Positions 1-5,343 of a stretch of DNA of 5,809 bases are shown here, one piece after another; the stretch's first letter is position 1, and each line of letters starts with the position of its first letter. The notes under the pieces are model-generated. The model ran no database searches and was not told the DNA's origin. It saw only the letters and a program-made list of their open reading frames with translations. Made by a program: the position numbers and the translations under genes. The stretch spans positions 1-5,809 of the forward strand of contig JAJYKO010000422.1 of the NCBI GenBank assembly GCA_021788565.1, read 5' to 3'. The DNA comes from Chloroflexota bacterium. GTDB lineage: Bacteria > Chloroflexota > UBA6077.

Positions 1-746
1 AGAAGGATGCCGTACTTGTCGCAGAGGGCTCGAAGCGCGGGCATGTACCCCGGTGGCGTGGCGAAGATGCCGTTGGTGCCGGTGAGCCCTTCTACCAGGA
101 TAGCCGCGATCTGATCCGGTCCCTCGTACCAGATCACTTCCTCGATGTTCTTTACGCACGCGAGGTCGCAGCTCTCGGGTTTCTCTCGGAACGGGCAGCG
201 ATAGCAGTAGGGGTCGTGTACTCGCACTATGCCGTCGATACCGGGCTCGTTGGGCCAGCGCCGCTGGTCACCGCTGAGGGATATCGCGCCGGCCGTAGCG
301 CCGTGATACGACCGGTAGCGAGTGATGATCTTCCGGCGCCCCGTCGCGAGCCGCACTGCCTTGATCGCATTCTCGTTCGCCTCGGCGCCGCCCGTGGTGA
401 ACAGCACGCGGGTGAGATCGCCCGGGGCCTTCTCGGCGAGCATCCTGGCCAACTCCGCCCGCGCGTCGTTGGCGAAGCTGGGACCAATGTAGGCCAGCTT
501 CTCGGCCTGCTCCTGGATGGCCTTGATCACCTTCGGGTGCTTGTGCCCCACATTCAGGTTCAGGAGTTGGGACGAGAAATCGAGGATCTTCCGGCCGCTC
601 GCATCGTACATCCAGACTCCCTTCGCGTCCGTGATGACGAGCGGATTGACCTTGGATTGAGCCGCCCACGAGACGAGGACGTGTTCGCGCGTTTCGCGCG
701 AGACTGTCTCTGCCTCCAGGCTGGGAAGCACTGAGCTTTCCGTCAT
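1..746 (-). CDS. Class III PLP-dependent aminotransferase, N-terminal 248 codons (3' end beyond window); candidate beta-alanine or taurine-type transaminase
   Basis: Partial gene; the frame is open from the ATG at 744-746 to the left edge. The protein begins MTESSVLPSL. It shows class III (omega-amino acid:pyruvate) aminotransferase hallmarks: the N-terminal DAKGVWMYDASGRKILDF block (about residues 40-57), the PLP-phosphate loop GGAEANENA (119-127), the cofactor-stacking YHGAT (147-151), and the ILVEG strand (216-220), where many relatives have VEP. The PLP-pyridine aspartate and Schiff-base lysine would lie beyond the left edge, so activity cannot be confirmed. Four cysteines (181, 184, 193, 197) form a CX2C-X8-CX3C cluster; I recall similar clusters in taurine--pyruvate aminotransferase-like proteins. 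The gene follows hydA by 89 bases, which suggests it transaminates the pathway product beta-alanine or beta-aminoisobutyrate to a semialdehyde, with pyruvate as acceptor. The family is secure; the substrate is inference from context, and taurine or another omega-amino acid is possible. Confidence 0.93.
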   Translation of the reverse strand, partial: MTESSVLPSLEAETVSRETREHVLVSWAAQSKVNPLVITDAKGVWMYDASGRKILDFSSQLLNLNVGHKHPKVIKAIQEQAEKLAYIGPSFANDARAELARMLAEKAPGDLTRVLFTTGGAEANENAIKAVRLATGRRKIITRYRSYHGATAGAISLSGDQRRWPNEPGIDGIVRVHDPYCYRCPFREKPESCDLACVKNIEEVIWYEGPDQIAAILVEGLTGTNGIFATPPGYMPALRALCDKYGIL

Positions 747-756
747 GTTGTCATTT

Positions 757-762
757 CCTCCT
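757..762 (-). promoter_or_regulatory. Shine-Dalgarno of the aminotransferase gene, inside a small palindrome
   Basis: Read on the minus strand this is AGGAGG, ten bases before the ATG at 744-746. It fixes that start. Another ATG (752-754) lies closer to the site but is in a different frame and meets a stop after two more codons. The site is the 3' half of CTCCTTAGGAG (758-768), so the CTCC just upstream could pair with GGAG over a three-base loop. That hairpin is weak, and any regulatory role is speculative. Confidence 0.8.
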
Positions 763-777
763 AAGGAGTCACCAGCT

Positions 778-825
778 ATGAGTCATGAGTCAAGACGCCG
801 ACTGATGACCGATGACCAATGACTT
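778..825. repeat. Degenerate seven-base tandem repeat between hydA and the aminotransferase gene
   Basis: On the plus strand the stretch reads as heptads: ATGAGTC (778-784), ATGAGTC (785-791), then a six-base irregular unit and a diverged unit ending GACTG (798-804), then ATGACCG (805-811), ATGACCA (812-818) and ATGACTT (819-825). The shared core is ATGA(C/G)YN. It starts 10 bases after the hydA stop and ends before the aminotransferase Shine-Dalgarno, so it occupies most of the 89-base gap. It contains no meaningful open frame. It resembles short heptanucleotide tandem repeats of intergenic DNA in some bacterial phyla; no function is assigned. Confidence 0.8.
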
Positions 826-835
826 CCAACTCGCA

Positions 836-2218
836 TCATTGCGCCGAGAATCGCTTGCGTTGCAGGAACTTCCCTGACCCAGCGTGACCAGCAAACACGC
901 CGTTGTCAGCTATCACCTCGCCGTGAGAAAGCACGGTCTTCACCTGTCCCTTCGCCTCGAATCCCTCGAAGGGAGTGTAGTCGACGCGCTGGTGGAGGTT
1001 GGCCGCCGAGATCACGTGCGTCGCCTCGGGATCGAAAAGGACCAGGTCGGCATCGCTGCCCACGGCTATGGTCCCCTTCTCCGGGTAGAGTCCGAACAGT
1101 TTGGCCGGCATGGTCGCGACGAGGTCGACAAACTTGTTCAAGCCGATCTTGCCGCCGACGACCCCGGCGGTGTACATGACGTCCAGCCGGGTCTCGATGC
1201 CGGGGACCCCGTTCGGGATCGCCGCGAAGTTGTCGCGTCCCATCTCCTTCTGTCCCTTGAAGAAGAATGGGCAGTGATCGGTCGCGACCGTCTGCAGGTG
1301 CCCGGCGGCCAAACCGTCCCACAACCTGGGCCAGTTGGACTTGTCCCGGAGTGGCGGCGAGCACACGTATTTCGCCCCTCCGAAATCGGGCTCGTCGTAG
1401 TCTTCGATGGATTTCAAGAGATACTGGGGGCAGGTCTCGGCATAGACGGGCAGACCCCGATCGCGTGCAGCCATCACCTTTTCCAGCGCGGAAGTGGCGC
1501 TGAGGTGAACTACGTAGATGGGCGCGTCCGCCATCTCGGCCAGGGCAATGGCCCGGGCCGTCGCCTCGGCCTCGGCCCCGGGAGGCCGGCTGAGGGCATG
1601 GTAGCGGGGTGTGGTCTGACCGGCTGCCAGCATTCGCTTGACCAGGACGTCGATCACGTCGCCGTTCTCACCGTGGAACGAGATCAACGCGCCGCACTCC
1701 TTCGCCTTGACCAGAGCCTTGAAGAAGGTCGCGTCGTCCACCTGGAGCGAGCCCTTGTAGGCCATGAAGAGCTTGAAGCTGCTCACCCCTGCCTCGACGA
1801 TCTCGGGCATCTCATCCAGGACCGAGTCCGGGAGATCGGTGATGGCCACGTGGAACCCGTAGTCGATGCAAGCCTTGCCTCGAGCCTTCTCGTGCCATAT
1901 GTCCAGGGTTTGTTTCAGCGTAGAACCCTTGGGCTGAATGGCGAAGTCCACGAGGGAGGTGGTGCCGCCCATAGCGGCGGCCTTCGTCCCCGTCTCGAAG
2001 TCGTCCGAGGACATCGTCCCGCCGAACGGCATATCCAGGTGCGTATGCACGTCGATGGCGCCCGGGAACAGATACTTGCCCTTTGCCTCAATTACGCGAT
2101 CGTGGCTTGCTTCCAGGTCTTTGCCGATTGCCAGCACCTTCCCGTCGCCGATCAAGACATCGGCGACGAAGGTGTCGGCCGCCGTCACGACGGTGCCACC
2201 CTTGATCAGCGTCCGCAT
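836..2218 (-). CDS. hydA: Dihydropyrimidinase / D-hydantoinase
   Basis: Encodes a 460-residue cytosolic cyclic amidohydrolase of the dihydropyrimidinase family, close to the usual 450-480 residues. It hydrolyses 5,6-dihydrouracil or dihydrothymine to the N-carbamoyl-beta-amino acid; relatives also open 5-substituted hydantoins. The binuclear metal site is complete: HTH at 58-60, the lysine to be carboxylated (K149 in SSFKLFMAYKG), H182 in SFHGENGD, H238 in VVHLSA and D314 in ATDHCPF. Substrate-contacting elements are also present: Y154 in MAYKG, S287 in CSPPLR and N336 in IPNGVPG. The start MRTLIKGGTV is chosen because AGGAGG sits seven bases upstream and the family normally begins there. A longer in-frame GTG start at 2332 would translate the palindromic element and has no ribosome site. 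Linkage to preTA favours dihydropyrimidines as substrates, but sequence alone does not exclude a hydantoinase. Confidence 0.96.
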   Translation of the reverse strand: MRTLIKGGTVVTAADTFVADVLIGDGKVLAIGKDLEASHDRVIEAKGKYLFPGAIDVHTHLDMPFGGTMSSDDFETGTKAAAMGGTTSLVDFAIQPKGSTLKQTLDIWHEKARGKACIDYGFHVAITDLPDSVLDEMPEIVEAGVSSFKLFMAYKGSLQVDDATFFKALVKAKECGALISFHGENGDVIDVLVKRMLAAGQTTPRYHALSRPPGAEAEATARAIALAEMADAPIYVVHLSATSALEKVMAARDRGLPVYAETCPQYLLKSIEDYDEPDFGGAKYVCSPPLRDKSNWPRLWDGLAAGHLQTVATDHCPFFFKGQKEMGRDNFAAIPNGVPGIETRLDVMYTAGVVGGKIGLNKFVDLVATMPAKLFGLYPEKGTIAVGSDADLVLFDPEATHVISAANLHQRVDYTPFEGFEAKGQVKTVLSHGEVIADNGVFAGHAGSGKFLQRKRFSAQ

Positions 2219-2225
2219 CGATTTG

Positions 2226-2231
2226 CCTCCT
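2226..2231 (-). promoter_or_regulatory. Shine-Dalgarno of hydA
   Basis: The minus strand reads AGGAGG, seven bases before the ATG at 2216-2218. It decides the hydA start against the longer in-frame GTG at 2332. It lies 18 bases downstream (in transcription) of the palindromic element and is not itself part of that element's stems. Confidence 0.85.
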
Positions 2232-2249
2232 AAAAGTAAAGTGGCGACC

Positions 2250-2329
2250 AAACCCGCGGGGGACCAGACCTCCGAGGTCTCGAAGACCTTGGAGGTCTGG
2301 GGCTCTATTCCCCGAGACCCCGCGGGTTT
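2250..2329. repeat. Nested palindromic element with 12-base terminal inverted repeats (REP/MITE-like)
   Basis: An 80-base element fills most of the gap between permease and hydA. Its ends are perfect inverted repeats, AAACCCGCGGGG (2250-2261) and CCCCGCGGGTTT (2318-2329). Inside, a 17-base arm (2264-2280) pairs with 2284-2300 with one mismatch over the three-base loop CGA. Each arm is itself nearly palindromic (AGACCTC-C-GAGGTCT). A small GGGG/CCCC hairpin (2299-2302 with 2310-2313) separates the inner structure from the right end. No transposase is present and no clear target-site duplication flanks it. It lies 15 bases past the permease stop and would be transcribed with the operon. Neither flank has a U-run, so an ordinary intrinsic terminator is unlikely. 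A repeat-family insertion, an mRNA-stability element or a processing site are the likely options. Confidence 0.82.
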
Positions 2330-2344
2330 CACCTTGAATTTGGT

Positions 2345-3886
2345 CTAAACGGCCTTAGCTGTCTCCCGATCCTCTGCGGTCGCCGGTGCGACCTTCATCA
2401 GCACGTAGTAAAGGATTGCAGAGAGGAAGAACCCGACTAGCCAGCTGTAGTCATACAGTCCCTTCAGCGCGGGGATTAGCCCGTTCGGCACGCCCGCGGT
2501 GGGGTCGTAGTAGCCACCGATGGCGAAGAATATCCCCACCGCGACTGCCACGATTGCCCGCCAGTTCCACTTCCCGTAGCGGCTTTCACCCTTGTAGAGG
2601 TCTGTCAGGTTCAGCCTGGTCTTGCGAATCAACCAGTAGTCGACTGCCATGACCCCTGCGATCGCCCCCAGGGCCCCTGCGTAGAGCGTCAGCCAGGAGA
2701 AGATGTAGATGCTCGGGTCGGACAGCAGCCGCCAAGGCATGATCAGGATACCGAGGATGCCGGTGATGTATCCGCCGGTCTTGAAGCTGACCACCTTGGG
2801 GAACGCGTTGGAGAAGTCGTTCGACGGGGAGACGACGTTCGCCGCGATGTTCACCGACAGGGTTGCGACCGCCAGGGTGACCAGGGCGATGATCACGACG
2901 ACCGGGTTCGAGAACTTTCCGACCAGCACGACGGGATCCCAGATCGCCTTGGCGGGGTCGCCACCGCCGTAGACGATGACGGTCGCGGAGGTGATCAGAA
3001 TACCGATGGCCGAGAACAATGTCATGGTCGTGGGCAGCGCGCTGATCTGACCGACGATCTGAACCCGCTGGCTGGCGCCGAACCTGGTGAAGTCCGGCAT
3101 GTTCAGGGAGAGCGTTGCCCAGAAGCCGATCATGCCCATCAGCGACGGCATGAACACGGGGAAGAAGGCGCTGAAGGTGTTGAGCTTGCCGGGCTCGGCC
3201 AGGATCGGGCCGAGGCCGTTGGCCTGGCTCACCATCCAGATGAACAGGAGGATCGCCATCACCAGCACGAAGGGAGCGGCCCAGTTCTCGAAGCGCCGAA
3301 CGGCCGCCATTCCGCCGCTCTCGATGATGTAGAGGTTCAACGCCCAGAATACCAGGAAGGCGAGCCACATACTCACGTAGTTCCCGCCGATCTGGCCGCC
3401 CATCTTCAGCCATGCATTGCCGAACAGGGCACCCATAACTGTGTAGAGAGCGCCACCACCGATCCAGGTCTGGATGCCAAACCACCCGCATGCGACGCCG
3501 GCGCGTAGCAGCGCCGCCACGTTGGAACCGAGAATACCGAAAGAGGACCGCACGAAGACGGGGAAGGGGATGCCGTACTTGGTTCCCGCGTGTGAGTTGA
3601 GCAGCATCGGAAGCAGAACGATGATGTTGCCCAGGGCGATCGTCAAAATCGCCTGCCACCAGTTCATGCCGACGGCGACCAAGCCCGCGGCCATCATGTA
3701 GGTCGGGATGCAGTGTGCCATGCCGATCCAGAGCGCTACATAGTTGTAGGTCGTCCAGTTGCGCCTCGAGACCGGCACGGGAGCGAGGTCTTCGTTGTAG
3801 TATGGGCTCTGCTTTATCTCATCGAGGCTACGCAGCTCCACACGGCCATCGGGGTGCCAAATCTCAGTTGAAACGATTGATGCCAT
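2345..3886 (-). CDS. NCS1-family nucleobase/hydantoin:cation symporter
   Basis: Encodes a 513-residue inner-membrane permease of the nucleobase:cation symporter-1 family, typical in length and with about twelve hydrophobic segments. A polar N-terminus of about 44 residues precedes the first helix. Family motifs include the NSHAGTKYGIPFPVFVRSSFG block (97-117), GWFGIQTWIGG (134-144), FWATLSLNMPDFTRFG (255-270), and NIAANVVSPSNDFSNAFP (346-363) in helix 8. By comparison with the hydantoin transporter Mhp1, W135 and Q139 match its substrate-contacting Trp and Gln in helix 3; W256 and N350 or N356 are candidates for the helix 6 Trp and helix 8 Asn. The start MASIVSTEIW follows AAGGAG by six bases; a longer in-frame GTG start at 3955 lacks such a site. 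Context with preTA and hydA suggests uracil, thymine, dihydropyrimidine or hydantoin uptake. Allantoin or cytosine cannot be excluded from sequence. Confidence 0.94.
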   Translation of the reverse strand: MASIVSTEIWHPDGRVELRSLDEIKQSPYYNEDLAPVPVSRRNWTTYNYVALWIGMAHCIPTYMMAAGLVAVGMNWWQAILTIALGNIIVLLPMLLNSHAGTKYGIPFPVFVRSSFGILGSNVAALLRAGVACGWFGIQTWIGGGALYTVMGALFGNAWLKMGGQIGGNYVSMWLAFLVFWALNLYIIESGGMAAVRRFENWAAPFVLVMAILLFIWMVSQANGLGPILAEPGKLNTFSAFFPVFMPSLMGMIGFWATLSLNMPDFTRFGASQRVQIVGQISALPTTMTLFSAIGILITSATVIVYGGGDPAKAIWDPVVLVGKFSNPVVVIIALVTLAVATLSVNIAANVVSPSNDFSNAFPKVVSFKTGGYITGILGILIMPWRLLSDPSIYIFSWLTLYAGALGAIAGVMAVDYWLIRKTRLNLTDLYKGESRYGKWNWRAIVAVAVGIFFAIGGYYDPTAGVPNGLIPALKGLYDYSWLVGFFLSAILYYVLMKVAPATAEDRETAKAV

Positions 3887-3892
3887 TTTGTT

Positions 3893-3912
3893 CTCCTTCC
3901 TCCTTTTGGAGG
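3893..3912 (-). promoter_or_regulatory. Tandem Shine-Dalgarno of the permease gene with an upstream hairpin
   Basis: On the minus strand the leader reads CCTCC-AAAA-GGAGG-AAGGAG, then six bases and the ATG at 3884-3886. The AAGGAG (3893-3898) is correctly spaced and fixes the start. The GGAGG just before it (3899-3903) can pair with CCTCC (3908-3912) across a four-base A loop. The hairpin would occlude the upstream purine tract but leave the nearer site open. The start call is well supported; regulation through the hairpin is conjecture. Confidence 0.75.
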
Positions 3913-4067
3913 GCGAATACCCAATGCGATGGTCGAACTGAACCACAGGCAACACAGTGTCTTAGGAACTCGGGAACCAGCGCTGTCCGTGGAACTACAT
4001 AGACTCTCTCATTCCTCCTTTCCTCGTCGATCCCAGGCTGTCAATCACCGGCCGGGGATGGGTGATA
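3913..4067. other. Non-coding gap between preA and the permease gene
   Basis: These bases separate the preA stop from the permease leader and carry no open frame with a credible start. On the minus strand they contain a strong AAAGGAGG (4014-4021) not attached to a gene, and a CCGGCCGG palindrome (4048-4055) just past the preA stop. A TTGACA-like hexamer (4039-4044, minus strand) has no -10 element at proper spacing. No tRNA or convincing intrinsic terminator is visible. Confidence 0.6.
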
Positions 4068-5330
4068 TTAGCCGCAGCAACTGGTCGATCCGGTTTCCTC
4101 CACATACTGCTCCCAGCTGAGGTAAGGTTTGTCCTCATCGACCCGTACCATCGTTATCGCGCCGTCGACCGGGCAGGCCAGCATGCACAAGTTGCAGCCG
4201 ACGCAGTGCTCCTGATCCACCACGGGGATCCTGGTTCCAGCCTGCAGCCTGATCGCATCGTGTCCGCCGTCCACGCAGGCCGGATAACACACCTGGCAGC
4301 CGACGCACACATCGGGATTGATCTGTGACCGCACCTGGTAATTCAGGTCCAGCTTGCCCCAGTCGGTGAACTTCGGCGCCGCCTTGCCCACCAGTTCACT
4401 GACCGATGCGATCCCCTTATCTTCCATGTAGTTGGTGAGACCATCGATCATGTCCTCCACTATGCGGAAGCCCCAGTGCATCACCGCGGTGTGTACCTGA
4501 ACGGTGGTGGCGCCGAGGAGTATGAACTCCAGCGCATCGCGCCATGTGGCGATGCCGCCGATGCCCGAGATAGGCAGACCGAGCTCCGGATCCGTGGCGA
4601 GACTGTTGACCATGTGCATGGCGATTGGCTTCACCGCGGGCCCGCAGTAGCCGCCGTGGGTGCCCATCCCGTTCACGGACGGGACCGGCTGGAAGTTGTC
4701 GATATCGACACCCATTATGCTGCTGATGGTGTTGATCAGCGCGATGGCATCGGCACCTCCAGCCTTGGCCGCTTCCGCCGGCATGCGGATGTCTGTGACG
4801 TTGGGCGTCAGCTTGACGATGACCGGAAGGTGAGCTACCTCCTTGACCCATGCCATTGTCCGCTCGGTGAGCTCCGGCACCTGCCCGATGTGAGACCCCA
4901 TTCCTCGTTCGTGCATGCCGTGGGGACAGCTGAAGTTGAGCTCGAGGCCGTCGCATCCGGAGTCTTGGACCGCTCGCACCAGATCCTGCCACGATTCCTT
5001 GGTGCTCTCCGCCATTAGAGAGCCGATGACGGCCCGATCGGGAAAGCGCTTCTTTACCTCGGCTATCTCCCGCACGTTGTCCGCGATCGTGCGATCGGAG
5101 ATCAGCTCGATGTTGTTCAGACCCATCAGCCGATGGTGGCCGTAATTCAAGCCGCCCAGGCGCGAGCTGACGTTGATGATGGGTGTCCCGATCGTCTTCC
5201 AGACGAACCCACCCCACCCTGCCTCGAACGCGTGGATGGCCTGCGCCGCGGTGTTCGTCACGGGGCCGGAGGAGAGCCAGAAGGGATTGGGTGACTTAAT
5301 GCCGGCCAGGTTTGCGCTCAGGTCTACCAT
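4068..5330 (-). CDS. preA: NAD-dependent dihydropyrimidine dehydrogenase, catalytic FMN/iron-sulfur subunit
   Basis: Encodes a 420-residue cytosolic subunit that reduces uracil or thymine to the 5,6-dihydro form at FMN, using electrons delivered by PreT. Residues 1 to about 310 form a dihydroorotate-dehydrogenase-like TIM barrel. The loop NFSCPHGMHERGMG (132-145) carries C135, matching the catalytic proton-donor cysteine of mammalian DPD (Cys671). Other FMN-site elements are VKLTPNV (172-178), INT (199-201), the phosphate loop GIGGI (256-260), and GATTVQVHTAVM (273-284). The C-terminal ferredoxin domain has two complete [4Fe-4S] motifs: C342, C345, C348, C352 and C376, C379, C382, C386 followed by proline. 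The start MVDLSANLAG has AGGGAG seven bases upstream and gives the family-typical N-terminus. The longer in-frame frame reaching 5558 overlaps preT and is a shadow. preT lies 13 bases upstream, consistent with a co-translated complex. The protein ends in an unusual SCCG tail. Confidence 0.97.
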   Translation of the reverse strand: MVDLSANLAGIKSPNPFWLSSGPVTNTAAQAIHAFEAGWGGFVWKTIGTPIINVSSRLGGLNYGHHRLMGLNNIELISDRTIADNVREIAEVKKRFPDRAVIGSLMAESTKESWQDLVRAVQDSGCDGLELNFSCPHGMHERGMGSHIGQVPELTERTMAWVKEVAHLPVIVKLTPNVTDIRMPAEAAKAGGADAIALINTISSIMGVDIDNFQPVPSVNGMGTHGGYCGPAVKPIAMHMVNSLATDPELGLPISGIGGIATWRDALEFILLGATTVQVHTAVMHWGFRIVEDMIDGLTNYMEDKGIASVSELVGKAAPKFTDWGKLDLNYQVRSQINPDVCVGCQVCYPACVDGGHDAIRLQAGTRIPVVDQEHCVGCNLCMLACPVDGAITMVRVDEDKPYLSWEQYVEETGSTSCCG

Positions 5331-5337
5331 CTTGTAT

Positions 5338-5343
5338 CTCCCT
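5338..5343 (-). promoter_or_regulatory. Shine-Dalgarno of preA, abutting the preT stop
   Basis: The minus strand reads AGGGAG, seven bases before the preA ATG at 5328-5330. The larger purine run GAAGGGAG (5338-5345) overlaps the preT TGA stop (5344-5346), the arrangement expected for translational coupling of the two subunits. It supports the internal preA start against upstream in-frame alternatives. Confidence 0.78.

Noticed and set aside
216..734. A 172-codon plus-strand open frame over the aminotransferase region
   Set aside because: It is antisense to a clear aminotransferase coding frame and has no recognisable motif or ribosome site.
884..2233. A 449-codon open frame on the plus strand, antisense to hydA
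   Set aside because: It mirrors the hydA coding frame in GC-rich DNA, has low-complexity Arg/Gly/Leu/Val/His-rich composition, no recognisable domain and no ribosome site. hydA on the other strand has every catalytic residue.
2250..2329. Palindromic element as a plain intrinsic terminator
   Set aside because: Neither strand has a run of T residues after the stems. The multi-stem layout with 12-base terminal repeats does not fit a simple terminator.
2219..2332. N-terminal extension of hydA from an in-frame GTG
   Set aside because: It would translate the palindromic repeat and has no ribosome site, while AGGAGG lies seven bases before the internal ATG that matches the family N-terminus.
2586..3659. 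A 357-codon minus-strand open frame overlapping the permease in another frame
   Set aside because: The product is Arg/His/Gly-rich with no hydrophobic segments, typical of a frame-shifted reading of the permease gene.
3887..3955. 23-codon N-terminal extension of the permease from an in-frame GTG
   Set aside because: It would run through the tandem Shine-Dalgarno tract, and the internal ATG is correctly spaced from AAGGAG.
4016..4044. Possible promoter with a TTGACA-like -35 on the minus strand between preA and the permease
   Set aside because: The bases about 17 positions downstream read AAAGGA, which belongs to the purine tract and is not a -10 element. One hexamer is too little.
3913..4067. 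tRNA or small structured RNA in the preA-permease gap (a GTTCGA-like string is present)
   Set aside because: No acceptor stem, anticodon arm or complete T-arm could be built around the string.
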